64,000 nucleotides of DNA from Ipomoea triloba (lineage: Eukaryota > Streptophyta > Magnoliopsida > Solanales > Convolvulaceae). The notes under the pieces are model-generated. The model did no database searches. It was not told the DNA's origin and was given only the letters and a program-made list of their open reading frames with translations. The stretch covers positions 15,268,534 to 15,332,533 of the forward strand of contig NC_044919.1 in the NCBI RefSeq assembly GCF_003576645.1, written 5' to 3'. Of the stretch, positions 1-13,983 are shown one piece after another. Position numbers and translations under genes: made by a program. The first letter of the stretch is position 1; each line of letters begins with the position of its first letter.

Positions 1-94
<94 letters not shown>
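1..94. repeat. (AT)n microsatellite
   Basis: Pure AT dinucleotide repeat reaching the left window edge, so its full length is unknown. Confidence 0.98.
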
Positions 95-97
<3 letters not shown>

Positions 98-736
98 CAA
101 GGGGGCCAAACAGACAATATATAAAATAGGGGAGACTAAAGACTAATAACTAATAAAAAAGGGCTAATAAATAATAAACAATAATAAATAAGACCTTGGC
201 ATAGAATTGACCCATGTCCCACTGCTGGAATGGATAAGGCTCAAACCACTTGACCAAAGAAGTCTGATGGGGGAGAAATCACAGGCTCGGGGTCCAATGC
301 TCGGGAAGAAAAGATGGACGGGTGAGGATAAGCCTGGACACTCATTGAGAAAGACGACGAGCTTGAGGAAATCAATTATAGCCGGGAGTCGGCTCGTAAT
401 GAGTCGGCTGGCCTGCGGTCGACCGACACTCGGGGAAGTACGAGTGGAAGGAATTATATGAAGAAGAATGCGAGGCCAAGGAAGTCGATAGAGAAAGGTC
501 GATCATGTCGAACTTTGAGCAATTGCCAAATGAGGAGGCCGGAGCATAAAGGCGGTGGGAGCAAGGCAGTGCTTGAAAGGCAGATTAGGAAGTTTCCTAA
601 AGGCAATAAAGATCAAGCGCGGATTTCATGCATAAGATAAGGAAGGTGGATAAGCAAACTTTAGGAAACTAGATAAAATGTAATAAGGAAAGAAATCGCA
701 AGTATCTATGGTAGTATAGAGTTTCCATGTAAAGAT
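95..736. other. Retroelement-like spacer, no gene
   Basis: No coding sequence can be supported. The stretch lies next to a gag relic and contains the phrase cgacactcggggaag near 423, which resembles cgacactcggggag in the LTR-like debris at 49.8 and 56.0 kb. It may be LTR or untranslated retroelement sequence. The two short ORFs here have no recognisable domain. Confidence 0.35.
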
Positions 737-1318
737 TAACACCCCTCCCCATGTTCTGGTAAGCCATGATATGCTATTGCGGGTCTTCGGAACCGTCGAA
801 GCGCTTGATGCTCGGGGCATTGAAGTTGGGAGGGAGGGGCTCCCTCATTATTCTTTGGGTGAATGTCGGGATTATTACGATCTTGGGCACCTTTGGGAGG
901 TCACCCCGTTCCTTCCATTGGAGGAGCTCGGCGATCTTAGCATCCACCTTCTTGGCCCAGCCCTCGGGCGGGGCCACTCTCGCCTGGGAGGGGCTTGCGA
1001 ACCCACTGTACACCCCTTCCGCCATTAGGGTGCGGTACGTGTTTTCACCTTCCGATTCCTCAGCGGGTCGGGGAATTTATCTGGGAATCTCGTTTCCCCA
1101 CCCGGACTTTTAGTCGAGGGGATCTTGCGAACTTCTCCTCGTACCACATTCAGCTCGGGATAAGTCAAGCCTACTTTGCAGTTACTAGGGCGTGGGGCCG
1201 CGGGGTTTTGCCTTGGAAGCCCGTTCACGGTGTTAGCGATCTCAGGGCGTACAGGGGCAACCTCCACCTCCGGTGGAGTAGAGTAGGCCATCTTGGTTCC
1301 CCTTCCAGCATTGGTCAT
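737..1318 (-). pseudogene. Ty3/gypsy gag relic (frameshifted)
   Basis: Read on the minus strand, an ORF starting near 1318 (MTNAGRGTKMAYS) runs into a second frame near 1025. That frame carries the hallmark of plant Ty3/gypsy gag: an REPLPPNF block followed by KRFDGSEDP, then HIMAYQNM after a stop. This corresponds to the conserved PLPPNFK..RFDGSxDPxDH..AFQ region. Similarity ends around 737. The frameshift and stop make it non-functional. The family call rests on motif recognition only. Confidence 0.7.
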
Positions 1319-1524
1319 TTTAACGGGGGCATCTCTACATCTAAACGGGAGGTGGAGCTTGCCTAGCAATGTTTCGCACTTTCCCATTGACCCTGCAGGG
1401 TGAGTTAACGCTCTGCGATTCGGCCATTTTGGCGTACTTGGGCTTATATAAAACTGGTAGAGATTAGGAACGTGTGTTTTTTGCAGCGTACCCCACAGCA
1501 CAACACACACATACATACACACAT

Positions 1525-1568
1525 GAAATATATATACATATGCATATATGCATATGTATATATATTTC
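1525..1568. repeat. Perfect 44-bp AT-rich palindrome
   Basis: The sequence equals its own reverse complement across all 44 bases, centred on a catatatg-type core. It is flanked by CA-rich sequence on the left and GT-rich sequence on the right, which extends the potential hairpin imperfectly to about 1500-1600. Confidence 0.95.
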
Positions 1569-1635
1569 CTGTTATGTGTGTGTGTGTGTATGTGTATCTA
1601 TAAGTAATAGTAGAAACACATAGCCCCATCGTCGA

Positions 1636-2211
1636 TCAAACCCCAAAGTAACAAGCGTTCCCTCCAGGAAACTCTATTCCATCTTGTCGTAAATGGTCTT
1701 GACCCCACTGCCACAATGCTTGTCCACAGCAATGAATTCGGTGTTGGAAATCCACACCAGTCGGTTGCCTCCAGGATGCCTCAACAACATCCTTACATTT
1801 TGCATCAAGCAACCATGTAGACTCAAATTTGAACCTCCTCCCTACTCTACGAAAAGGATTCCCCTTTAATTCCATGAGAATAGCATTGTGATTGGACGAG
1901 ATAGCAATCAGGTTCTAAATAGATGCCTCAAAATAAAGATCTCGCCATTTCGATGACACAACAACACATTCTAACCTTTCTTCAACCCAATGCTCAGTTC
2001 CTCTCCCCCTTTCCCAAGTAAACTTATGTCCTCGCATTCTCATGTAAAAAAGATCACAATCCTGAAGAACTTCATTAAATCCCATAATAAGTCCGTTAGG
2101 ATGAGGGATATGGCCACGCTTCTCAACATGACTAGCAATATCGTTAAAATCCCCGATCACCAACCAAGGTAAATTAATAAACTGTATACAAAAGATTTTT
2201 GTATGCAACAC
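1636..2211 (-). pseudogene. LINE (non-LTR retrotransposon) endonuclease fragment
   Basis: Minus-strand translation gives PWLVIGDFNDI, then GFNEVLQDCDL, GHKFTWERGRG and VEERL, which is the C-terminal part of the APE-type endonuclease of plant LINEs (the GDFN motif carries the catalytic Asp/Asn). After a stop near 1915 the reading continues as SNHNAILMEL (the SDH motif region) and RRFKFESTWLLD, the linker before the reverse transcriptase. No reverse transcriptase follows, so the copy is truncated on both sides and carries an internal stop. Confidence 0.85.
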
Positions 2212-2903
2212 AAAGAAGTATTGAGAGGGAAAAAATTTCTTTATAAAAGTGTGGAAGACACAAATTTCTTATATTTATAAAAGACTTTTAACCTAACCCA
2301 AAAAGTATAAATACATAATTGAGTAAATTTAATATACTTCAAGTCACAGAAAAAAAGAATATTTCATTGATATTATGGAATTAGATTTCTATTGACATAA
2401 ACTTTTCTAAGTCAAAGATAAAATTATTTTAAACTTCTTAACTATCTAATATCCTCTTAATTTACGAAAAAATTCACAATCATTATCCTAGAAGATATGC
2501 ATTTGGTGTATTGAATTATATAGTCCGAACTGTTTTCAAAAAAAAAAAAAAAAAGGTATATAGTCCGAACTCAGTAAGCAGTGGCGCACCATATATTATA
2601 CGATCTCCAGCCTATCCCTCCCTGTCTGTCTCTGCTTGCCTGCCTTGTCACTTTTGTAATTCTCTTTCCAACATTATACTATACCTGACCCCGCACTCAA
2701 CCCTCTCTCTCTCTCTCTCTACATAGACGTACATATTATATACACTTATGCGTTTATATCCGACTCACTCATTTGAGAGGGGAGAGAGAGAGGGGAAGAA
2801 GATTTTGGATTTTGAATATTTTGGATTTTGGAATTTTTTCGTTTTGGGTTTTCAAGATTGTTGTTGTATATATGTACTAAGTATGATGTGAAGTACAGGA
2901 GAC
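2212..2903 (+). promoter_or_regulatory. Upstream region and 5' UTR of the O-fucosyltransferase-like gene
   Basis: No ORF is supported. The stretch holds a poly(A) run near 2529-2544, a pyrimidine-rich block with a CT repeat at about 2701-2722 (plant promoters often carry such Y patches), and a TATA-like tacatattatataca near 2730. The transcription start cannot be fixed from sequence alone. Confidence 0.45.
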
Positions 2904-5900
2904 ATGCACGCGAAGAATAGGCTACCGAGCAGCGGACACAGCAGCCCATCAACGCCGTCGTCGCCGCGCTCTCGGTCGCCTCGGGTCCGCCGCGGCGGAA
3001 AACCCGGCGGTCGCTTCACTCCGGGTCAACCCGCCCCGAGAACCCTCCCCCAACGCTTCGCCTGGATCCTCCTCTCCGTTCTCCTCCGCCGCCAGGGCAT
3101 CTTTCTCTTCGCCCCCTTGCTTTACATCTCCGGCATGCTCTTCTACATGGGAACGGTGTCGTTCGATGCCGTGCCTATCATCAAGCACCGAGCCACGCCC
3201 GGCTCCATCTACCGCAGCCCTCAACTATACCTCAAACTTCAACCCGAGATGGATTCCGACAATTCCTCCGCCGATGCGGTTAGTTTTTCTCCCAATTCGA
3301 TCTCTGCTTCTCCTGATTTTCGGTTTTCTATTCATTATTTATTTCGTTCTAACTTTAACTGGGCGGTTGAAAGCGACTTGGATGACAAATTGACAATGCC
3401 TGCGTTGATTTGACACTTTCTGGGACTGTTCTACTAATTGTGGTTATGCTTTTAGAATTTCACTCTTAACTTATAAATCAATTCAATCTTTCACTTTCCT
3501 CACTCTAATTTTGATGTTAATGTCGAGCTAAGCCATAATTTGAATTGGAATTTAGCTGTTAGCATTGGTTGAATTAGAGAGATTTGTGTCTAGATCTGCA
3601 ATTAGCTTGTACTAGCTGTGCTCACCCAATGCTTAGATGGTGCTGGGAGAGAAGGTAACACAATGCAGTTCTTTTTTGCAGTGTACTTGGAATCCTAAAA
3701 TTAAGATTTGGTCTAACAATTTTCTTCAATAATGCTAAAGTGATGAAGACATGGTAATATGGTACATCCTTTTGTGGCATGACTTTTGTAAACACAAAAT
3801 TGTATACATTATTGGGTTTAACACCGTATTTGTATGGGTTTTTGCCACCTGCTGCATTTGATGCTCTGTATATGTATTGTTTTTGGCTCCAGCTAAACTG
3901 TAAATTTTAAAATATAAATACAATTTTATTGTTTAAAATACAAAAAGCAAAGTTTAATAAGGACATGGTAGTGTGATACTATGTGGAGAATTGATCAAAT
4001 GATTGTAGTTGCCTAATGAAGTTACCTGAGATTAGTGAGGTTCCTATTTCTTTATCTTTGTCTGTGTGCTAGGGCCCATGTATGTGAATAATCTTTATCA
4101 AGTTTCTTGATTTAATTATTCTGGAAATGCTTCTCTAGCATTACTTTGAGGTTCATTGACTATCAAGTTGACAATTTAGTGTGTTTCACACAAGTTGCTT
4201 GTATTAACTGGCTATATGATCTGACTGATGATTCGTGTAACCAGATGTTGATAAGAGGCACATGAGTTTTACTTTTCATAATTTTCTGTAGATATCAACG
4301 ATATGGAAACACTCTTATAAAGGTGATGAATGGAGACCATGCACAAACAAGTCATCTGGAGGTACAAGATATATAACATAACTCATGAGTGAATTTTGTG
4401 TTTTATTAATGTATTGTGGCTGTATCTGAGTCTTATTTTCTAAGAGCTTGATTTTAATATTTTTATTCACTTTTCAACCTTTTTGTCAGTCACTCTGTCT
4501 TATGTATACCATTTTAGTTTTTTAATTTTTAATTTTTTCTGTTTAAGTTGCTGTTAGGTTGTGTTAGTTATCCCTGTTATTGCATTTAGACAAGTGTGAA
4601 CTCTAGCACAGTTTTACAAGTCATGCTTTATGCCTTTATGTTTTTAGAAGAACAATATGCCAAAGTCTTTCTTCTTCGCCTGTCAATTATTATCAAATTT
4701 ACATATCTTTGTTCCTCGCTAAATTAGGCACAAAGGATTTTAAAAGATAGGAATCCCAGATTTCTTTTGTTACTGATAGCCCAGCACGGATTCCTTTAGC
4801 AGCTGTTTTGACTATCTCTAGAAATGGAATAGTTGATATGTTATCATAAAACAGTGTGCTTGTGATTGGTATTGAAGCTGATTCATCTGGTGGGAAATGT
4901 ATAATTTGTTAGAGCAATGCCTAGTTGTAATGTTCAATTGATTAGATCCTTCTCTCATTCTGACTAATGCCAGTTCTTAGTTAATTATTGTTCAGAGAGA
5001 TATATTGAGTGGCCAATGTTGCAGAAGGTGCTAGGTGTTGTGGAGAAGACGACTGGATGGCTAGACGTTTTGGCTTCCTTTTTTTGGGTTTTAGGGATTC
5101 ACTATTTTGGTGGAATTTCAAAAAAAAAAAAAAACAAAAAAAAAACAAACAAACAAACAAATATTTTCAAAAAAAAAAAAAAAAAAAAAACAAACAAAAA
5201 AACACTATGCGACTTGGGTGCCTAGTCGGCTAGCCGACTAAAAGCCGCCTAGGGCTGAAATCGTCTCGGCCTAGGGATGCCTAGTGCCTAGTCGGCTGCC
5301 TAGGTTGATTTTTACAACACTGTGAGTGGCATTCAATGGATAGTCTAGAACCTAGATTCTTCCTATGTACTTGTGCTTGATTCTCATTGCCTTCACAGTT
5401 TCCTATGCACTTTACCAACTGGTGGTTGCACATGCATTCTATCAAAGCAACATTGCACTCAAACCCACTTTTTATTGTTCAAAACATAAACAGTTGACAA
5501 CAATATAAGTTGGGAAAATTTCTTGAAGAATCATCTTCCTTGTTGCTGTCATTTCATTCATTTGTTTATGTGAAGCTGTATCCTAAAACCATATTTTCTG
5601 CTGTGGCATCATATTGATGAAGCTCATTTGCATAAAACTGCTTTAGTTGCCATTTTTATTCATTATGTTAGCTTGCATTGTTTTGAAATTTTTGAACTTT
5701 GGATCCCTATGTTCCCGTGATTTGAACATGCATTTATGGCTGCACCTATTGTTTAGTTGTTTGAATGTTGACTTAGAACAAAAGAACCAGGTTGTGTAGA
5801 TGCTATCTAACCCCCATTGACCTCATGAACTTCTTATAATGTATGTAGTTAAAAGTGAAATCCATGTCTATGATTTTATGAATTTTTAACTTCTACTCTT

Positions 5901-8380
5901 ATAAAATGAAAGATCAATATTTATGCTTTTGTCATTCACCCTTCCAACTTCCTTAACAATACCTACTTGCAGTATACTAAATAACCACAATTTTTTTTTT
6001 TTATCAATCTATGATATGCTAGGTCTTATAATGCATTCATGATACAATACATTTAAATTCCTGTATTTTGGTAAGTTGTGCACTAAGATTGCATTACATG
6101 TTATTAGGTTTACCTGAATCAAATGGGTACATTTATATTGAGGCCAATGGTGGTTTGAATCAGCAAAGAACATCAGTATGTATTTCAATCCATATATATA
6201 TATATTACCAAAACCCAAAACTGAAATTCCATTTAATAAGTCTTAAATACGTATTTTACTATAATGGGATTTCTGTTCCAGATATGCAATGCTGTTGCTG
6301 TGGCTGGTTATCTTAATGCAACCCTTGTGATTCCACACTTCCATTTTCATAGCATTTGGAGGGATCCAAGGTAAGTTATCAAGTCTATTTTCCTCTTTTA
6401 TGTGCTCATCTTGGTTTTTATGAATTTATGTAGTAGTTCTGAAGATGCATATCAGCATATGCACTAAAGTACTTGTATAAAGTGTCATTAAATTGATATG
6501 TTTGTTGAAATATTTTACTTGGTAGTTGGAACTAAAGTTGCCATAAGGAAGCAGTCATACCTTTCTCAATATTGGTCACATGTACTAGAATCAAATGGTT
6601 TTTCCTTGAATGTTATTTAACAACTATAGCCCATTAAGGGTTTGCTCAAGGTAATTTTCATTTTGATATTGCACTGGTTTTACAATCTCCATCTCAAAGA
6701 ACAATATGTTTTGTGCTGGATTATTCATACAGCAAATTTGGAGATATTTATGATGAAGAGTTTTTTGTTCAAACCCTGGAACATGATGTACGGGTGGTGA
6801 ATACACTTCCTGACTACATTATGGGAAGGTTTGACTACAACATGAGCAATGTATACAACTTCAGGATAAAGGCATGGTCTTCTATTAATTACTACAGAGA
6901 CACAGTTTTGCCGAAGCTGCTTGAAGAGAAGTGAGTTTCTGGACATTTTGTTCTTGTCTATCTTCATTCCTTCTTTCTTTGTTTCAACATTGCAATGCCT
7001 ATATGGACTGGAGGTGTATCTTGGGTCTAATGAATATCCATGATTGTAAGCCTATTTTGGGTCCAATGAAATCCTATGACTGCAAGGATTAAATTTGAGT
7101 ATGTTACTTAATACTAAGCTCACCATATCATCCACATAAAGCTTGCCACATGCAAAAATGCAGGACATGGAGGTGTATCTTGGGTCTAATGAATATCCAT
7201 GATTGTAAGCCTATTTTGGGTCTAATGAAATCCAATGACTGCAAGGATTAAATTTGAGTATATTACTTAATACTAAGCTCACCATATCATCCAATAAAGC
7301 TTGCCATATGCAAAAATGTAGGACAACATGCCCCATAGGGATTAAACTGATAACTTATTTTCTCTTAAGGAACTGAATTGATTTTATATGAATATTTGGA
7401 AAAGTGTAATTAATATTCCATCTGGATGGATAAATTTACTGAGAATCCAAATTATGTAAATGATGACTTTGATGTTTTTAAGCTGTTATGGAAGCAGGCT
7501 TTATGTGAAAGATGTGGGACCCCTAACCATTTCATGTAATCACATGGAGTTATACTGTTATTTAAGCAGCAATGCTAACATGTAATATCTGTATGGTGTA
7601 AAAGATAGTTGAATTAATGGACTATTTATTTATGAAGTTACTGTTCTTGGAGCTATTAATCAATGTATTTCCACTTAATAATTACCATTCACCAATAAGT
7701 TTCATAATATTTTCAACACAGGATCATCAGGATTTCCCCTTTTGCAAACCGCTTGTCATTTGATGCTCCTCCTGCAGTTCAGAGGCTTAGGTGCTTGGCT
7801 AATTATGAAGCCCTTCGTTTTTCAAATCCCATTTTAAGTTTGGGTGAAGCACTTGTTGCGCGAATGAAAGAAAGGAGTGCAAATAACAGTGGCAAGTATA
7901 TTTCTGTTCATCTTCGCTTTGAAGAGGTTAGTCTTGTTGGAGCTGAGATTGCTACATCTATTGGGCTTCACTGGTTTAAATGTTAATTATCTTGGTTGTT
8001 TCTTTTTTATTCTCTTTGACAGGATATGGTTGCTTTCTCCTGTTGTATATATGATGGTGGAGATAGTGAGAAAAAAGATATGGATGCTGCAAGGGAGAGA
8101 GGATGGAAGGGGAAGTTTACAAAACGTGGTCGAGTTATCCGTCCTGGAGCTATTAGGTTAAATGGGAAGTGTCCCTTGACACCTTTAGAGGTAATATCTA
8201 TAGCGTATTAATTAATATTCTACAAGAACAGTTTCATTCCCGGTACCTATCTTTCTTAATCCAACGACTTTGGAAGTTGGTCAAAAAGATAAAATACAAT
8301 TTTCTGTTCGCCTTTTCAATGGTTGTAGAGACCTTATTTTAATAATAGTAATAATAGTAGTAGTAATAATAATAATAATA

Positions 8381-8411
<31 letters not shown>

Positions 8412-9884
8412 ATTATTTTTTTGAAGTAAAAACCACCTTGTGATGATTGGGGGGTTTGGTTGGATTCACACCAATTTGTTAATACCAAAAGAATGTAGAA
8501 GAATTTGAGTACAAAGATTTCATATCTTTGATGTTCTAAATATTGTAGTATATAGTTTTCTTTTGATTATTACCTTATAATGTTGTCTTACTACAAGAAA
8601 AATTGTTGTATGCTACAAGCCTCATCTCCAAGTATTTTTACAATTACTGTTATCTACGTGTGAATTTGTTTGATAATGAGGTTTCTTTTATACCTCTATA
8701 AGGATACTTCACATTGAAATTTTAGATGGATATAATTGATTAGTAGGTTGTTTTCACGTTCTGTGCTTCAATCCTGTTTCACTAGACCTAAGAACTCTGC
8801 TTAAAGAACTGTTGATGGCAGTATGGATGAGGTTCCTATGGCCATGGACTGTAGTAATGTTATTTGGTAAATCCTTAATCCATAAAATAATGTCTTGTTC
8901 TACTTTATAATATGCTATGATGCTATTCTTGAAATAGCTGGCTGCAGCCTACACAGTTGAATCTTATTTAATTATGAATTAGGGTCAGTACTTCACTAGC
9001 TCTCTTGAAAATTTGCTTTGTTACCTTTAGTGCCTTGACACATGCTTTGCTGTTTCATTCTTTAATCTCTCTCATTTATCAGGTTGGTTTGATGCTAAGA
9101 GGGATGGGTTTTGACAAGACTACATCCATCTATTTGGCATCAGGAAAGATATATGACTCTGAGAGATATATGAAACCACTATTGGAAATGTTTCCTCTTT
9201 TACAAACAAAAGAGATGCTAGCATCGCCAGAAGAATTGGCTCCATTTCAGGTGTAAATTTGTTCAGTTCCCCTATGAATGCCTTCTTGTAGAACCTCGTT
9301 ATATGTTGGACTTAAGGTAACTCAGTTTATTGCATCCAGAATTATTCGTCAAGGATGGCTGCTATAGACTACACTGTTTGTCTTCACAGTGAAGTATTTG
9401 TGACCACCCAAGGAGGGAATTTCCCACATTTTCTACTAGGCCACAGAAGATACTTGTACGGTGGGCACTCTAGGACAATCCGGCCGGACAAGAGGAAACT
9501 AGCACTATTATTTGATAATCCAAATATTGGGTATGCATTCTTGCAACGTAATTTACTTTTGATACTACTGATTGTATAGTAGACTGCACTTGAGCAAACA
9601 TATGATTGAGAAGATCATAGAAAAAAATGATGCTTTGAATTGGGTTTCATTTTATTAATTTTCCCTGACATCGCCAGTTTTTTGGTCTATTTTGCTTGAA
9701 TATGGTGGATTTTGTTTCCAGGTGGAAGAGCTTCAAGCGCCAAATGCTAAATATGCGAGCACATAGTGATTCGAAAGGGATTGAGCTGAAAAGGCCCAAT
9801 GATTCTATATACTCCTTCCCTTGTCCAGACTGCATGTGCCGCCTTAATAAAACAAAAGATTCAAGATTGTCGTCTGGGACGTGA
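2904..9884 (+). CDS. O-fucosyltransferase family protein (GT106), 10 exons, 564 aa
   Basis: Predicted Golgi type II membrane glycosyltransferase of the plant O-fucosyltransferase family (formerly DUF246), which would transfer fucose from GDP-fucose; the acceptor is unknown. Exons by GT-AG sites and continuous phase: 2904-3278, 4292-4361, 6108-6175, 6282-6370, 6733-6930, 7722-7926, 8023-8190, 9083-9250, 9340-9530, 9722-9884. Residues 1-50 are Ser/Pro/Arg-rich and cytosolic; about 66-84 form the membrane anchor. Family blocks follow: [14 protein letters not shown] (about 157-170), [19 protein letters not shown], the HLRFEE motif at 330-335 with the conserved Arg, IYLASGKIY, and [19 protein letters not shown] near the C-terminus. 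The start is the first ATG of a clean N-terminus. Length fits the family. Introns carry a hAT element, a 159-bp duplication and ATT repeats, none touching exons. The exact subfamily member is not resolved. Confidence 0.93.
5014..5322. mobile_element. Short hAT-type element in intron 2, 8-bp target duplication
   Basis: Flanked by the direct repeat tgagtggc (5006-5013 and 5323-5330), 8 bp as expected for hAT. Its ends match as an inverted repeat: caatgttgcagaa on the left, and cagtgttgtaaaaa for the reverse complement of the right. The interior has two poly(A)-rich tracts and GC-rich cctagtcggc repeats. It shares these motifs and ends with the element at 22747-23160. Non-autonomous, no transposase. 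Confidence 0.82.
7010..7325. repeat. Two-copy 159-bp tandem duplication in intron 5
   Basis: gaggtgtatcttgggtctaa occurs at 7011 and again at 7170. The two copies differ by only a few bases, indicating a recent local duplication inside an intron of the O-fucosyltransferase-like gene. Confidence 0.93.
8338..8418. repeat. (AAT)n/(ATT)n microsatellite, self-complementary
   Basis: An AAT run is followed directly by an ATT run, making a hairpin-capable microsatellite in intron 7. Confidence 0.95.
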
Positions 9885-10678
9885 TCCCTGAAATGAAGGT
9901 TGTGTTTTTTGTTCCTGTAATTTGTGTGAACATCTAGTTGCTAACCCCAGTGATTCTTTCATTTTTTACCCTCTTTCTTGTATTGGAGAGAGGTCAACTA
10001 GTTGGATTTTGAAAGGCTTGCGTTCCTCCGGGGTCGAATATGATATTTTACGGGGCATGTCTCGATGGGTAACTGCTCTTCAAAGATGATGGAATTGAAG
10101 ACGATTTTCCACTCCATAGTTACCCACCCAGGTGTTGATAAATTTCACTTATCTGACCAAGCTGAAAATTGACAAACAGAAAATACATTTTCCACACTGG
10201 TTTTGCTGTAATTGTATTTTTGTACGTTACTTGTTCAGTAGTATGTTAGACCATAGAAGATTGACGATGAAGAACAGTATAGGATTTTGAAAATGCTTGG
10301 GTTCCAATTTTTATTTTGGATACCCACCCCACCCTACCCTTTATGTGAAATTTAATTGTTTGATGTTCTCGCTTGCATTGCATTGCATTATACTCTATTC
10401 CTTGCACAAATTAGACTTGGATAGCTCGCTCTTGATTTCTTCTACCAGGCTGTCCTTTGAGCGTTGATAAGTAATTTGCTGATGTGGCGTTTGTGATGAG
10501 ATTTAAGTCTTCAACCTACCATCTTACTCATTTTTTATTTTTAAATAGTACTCCGTAATAAAATAATACGGAGTATATGAGTTGACATGCCAATATCATA
10601 TTATGTTGATGTGGCAATGATGATGAGTTAATATGCTAGCAAAGTTAACGATTATACTAACATTGACAATTATTGGCT
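9885..10678 (+). other. 3' UTR of the O-fucosyltransferase-like gene and spacer
   Basis: No ORF of note follows the stop codon. The first several hundred bases are probably 3' UTR. A short inverted pair tactccgta/tacggagta sits at about 10550-10575. Confidence 0.4.
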
Positions 10679-10681
10679 TTA

Positions 10682-11053
10682 GGGTGTGTTTGGTAACCTG
10701 TAAAATGACTTACGAAAAATGTTTTTCGAGTTTTTGGTGTTTGGCAACGTTCTTAAAAATGCAGTCAACGAAAAATGTTTTCTGTTGAGTGTACGGAATA
10801 TTTTTCGTAAGTTATTTTCTGGAAAAATAAAATAACATTATTCTAATATTATTATAATTTTTTATATTTTAAATAAAATAATTACAATATTTAATTATAC
10901 AATTCTACCTATTTTTCAGAAAATAAACAAAACACAAGATGACAGTTTTTTAGAATACATCTAAACACTGGAAATGAAATTCTTTTTCGAAAAATAACTC
11001 ATTTTTTAGAAAATATTTTTCAGAAATCATTTTCCTCATTCCTAAACAGGACC
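10682..11053. mobile_element. Tourist-like (PIF/Harbinger) MITE, 372 bp
   Basis: Flanked by TTA on both sides (10679-10681 and 11054-11056). The left end gggtgtgtttgg pairs with ggtcctgtttagg from the reverse complement of the right end, and the similarity continues into aaaatgactta-type sequence. There is no coding capacity. Confidence 0.78.
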
Positions 11054-11160
11054 TTAATTGTATCAACTTTTAAATCAGAGATTTAGTTGATCAAAACTCT
11101 ATAGCACATGGACTTCCTATGTACTGGCATTTTTAAATAAATAAATAAAATTTAATTTTA

Positions 11161-11546
11161 GGGTGTGTTTGGTTCACATATGGGAATCAAAATCAAAATG
11201 AGAATCAAATACTTGGTAATGGTAATGAATTTTGGTGAAAGTATTTTGCATGTTTGGTAGTAGGGTAGAATTGAAATAATTATCAATATTGATGTTTGGT
11301 TTTGTATGACCGTATAATAGGAATAAATGTTTTAAAAAATACAAAAATAAAAAATCAATCCTAATATAATGACATACAAAACATCAATATGGACAAAAAA
11401 AAATCAAAACAAAACTCTAAAAGTACTCATTCGAACTTAAAAATTAGATTGTCAATAAGATGGAATGATACCCATTTTTAATTAGGGAATGAGATTTTTA
11501 ATTGAAGTAGTAATCAAATCTCATATTTATGTTTTAAAAAGTTGTC
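11161..11546. mobile_element. Tourist-like MITE, right end missing
   Basis: Begins after TTA (11158-11160) with gggtgtgtttggttcaca and is collinear with the complete copy at 36639-37078 up to gttttaaaaagttgt. There the similarity stops, and the last ~50 bp with the right terminal repeat are absent. Confidence 0.78.
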
Positions 11547-11614
11547 ATTTTAATGTTTAAGGTGTGTGGTTTGTTTATTAATTTTATAAACAATTTCATG
11601 AATTTCTTTTGAAC

Positions 11615-12565
<951 letters not shown>

Positions 12566-12602
<37 letters not shown>
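12566..12602. repeat. (AT)n microsatellite
   Basis: Pure AT repeat abutting the right end of the preceding element. Confidence 0.97.
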
Positions 12603-12605
<3 letters not shown>

Positions 12606-13983
12606 GTTCCAAAGGGTTTGGCAACGAATCTAGACGGGGGTGAATAGGAATAGATTCATTAGATTTTTGAAAATCTTTACGAATCGTTAAGTGCAACAAT
12701 TTAACAACTCGCTCAAAGTTCTGTATGCACAACGTAAATAAGTTAACCATTTTTAAATATCATTCATTGCACAAGTGTTTAGTAGATAAAATCTTAAGTT
12801 CGCAACGCGTGAAGTGTGTAATGCAGTGAGTAAGTAAAGAAAGGGAAAGTTTTTATAATGGTTCGGTTGTTAACGAAATCTACTCCACTCTACTTCACAA
12901 CACGTGAAGGTTTGCACTATCTCGTTAATACAGAAACCACTAAGGTTGCTCCTTGTCACAAAGCTGGACACAATCTTGCGATACAAGTTTTTTGACTTCA
13001 TCAAGTCTACTCTGCCTCTAACTACTTATCCAAGTAGTGAACTGAGATGAAGATATAAATTTCTTCTTTTTCCTCCAACTGAGAAGCTTGGCTCTTGGAA
13101 TATGAAGATGTGAAATGAAGCAGCTAAAGTCTTCTCGAAAATCTAGATTTAGAACTTGTAAAATGTCTCTCTCAAAACTGGTCACTAGAACTAGATGATT
13201 CTCAAGCTTTTAGTACTTTGAAATTTTTCAGACCAACACCGCATCCTATAAGAATGGAGTATTTATAGGTGAGAAAATTGTCCCGTTGGAGACGAAGACA
13301 AATCTTCATAACCCTGTTGACCAGTGAGTAGAGACTGTTGGTATTAGTACTATTTTAGCCGTTGGTCCATAAGGTGCGCTGACATTTGTCCTTTAGTACT
13401 ACACAAAGGACATGACATTTAATGATAGTTGACTTAAAGATCTGTTCGTAGGACTCGTTTTATCCTAGACAAATCTTCTCACACTTAAGGTTTTGAGCTA
13501 TAAACGCTCAGAGAATGTCTATGGTTTGTCCTATCGAGTTATTTAACGACTCGTTCCTTTGTTCACTCAACACTATTCGTTGGCTTTACCAATCATCCCA
13601 TAAAGTTTTTTTCCTAATTTTGTCCAATATTCAAAAGTTTCTAATTTTTGTCCATGACTTTCAAATTCTTCCCATTACTATCGATTTCCCTAGAAAAACA
13701 CACCTATAGTAACAAATGATATGTAAAAGAGAAGCATAAGATAATCCCATCAGAGAGAGTTTAAACTGAAATGAAATAAAGCTCAACAGAACTCCCATTA
13801 TTTAGGTTAAATATTACATAGAACCAATGTCAGAGAGAGAGTGTGTCTAAACTGAAACAAAGCTCAATACAACTCCCATTCTTCCAGGCATGTTTAAATA
13901 TGCACAAGTATAGATTTTGCACTTGGTAATTGCAGAAGCTTCTTAAACAACACTGTTGGAGACAACCCACCTGCAGCTCAATA
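12603..13983. other. LTR-like debris and 3' flank of the dioxygenase gene
   Basis: No gene is supported. Near 12630-12900 the phrases gacgggggtgaatagg and atggttcggttgtt, followed by ctccactctact, resemble a class of plant retroelement LTR/UTR sequence; a similar stretch occurs around 22720-23200. The part next to 13984 probably includes the 3' UTR of the minus-strand gene. Confidence 0.35.

Noticed and set aside
207..640. Two small plus-strand ORFs, Arg/Lys-rich
   Set aside because: No recognisable family, and the region looks like retroelement non-coding sequence.
5009..5233. Lys/Asn-rich ORFs in intron 2
   Set aside because: They read through the poly(A) tracts of the hAT element.
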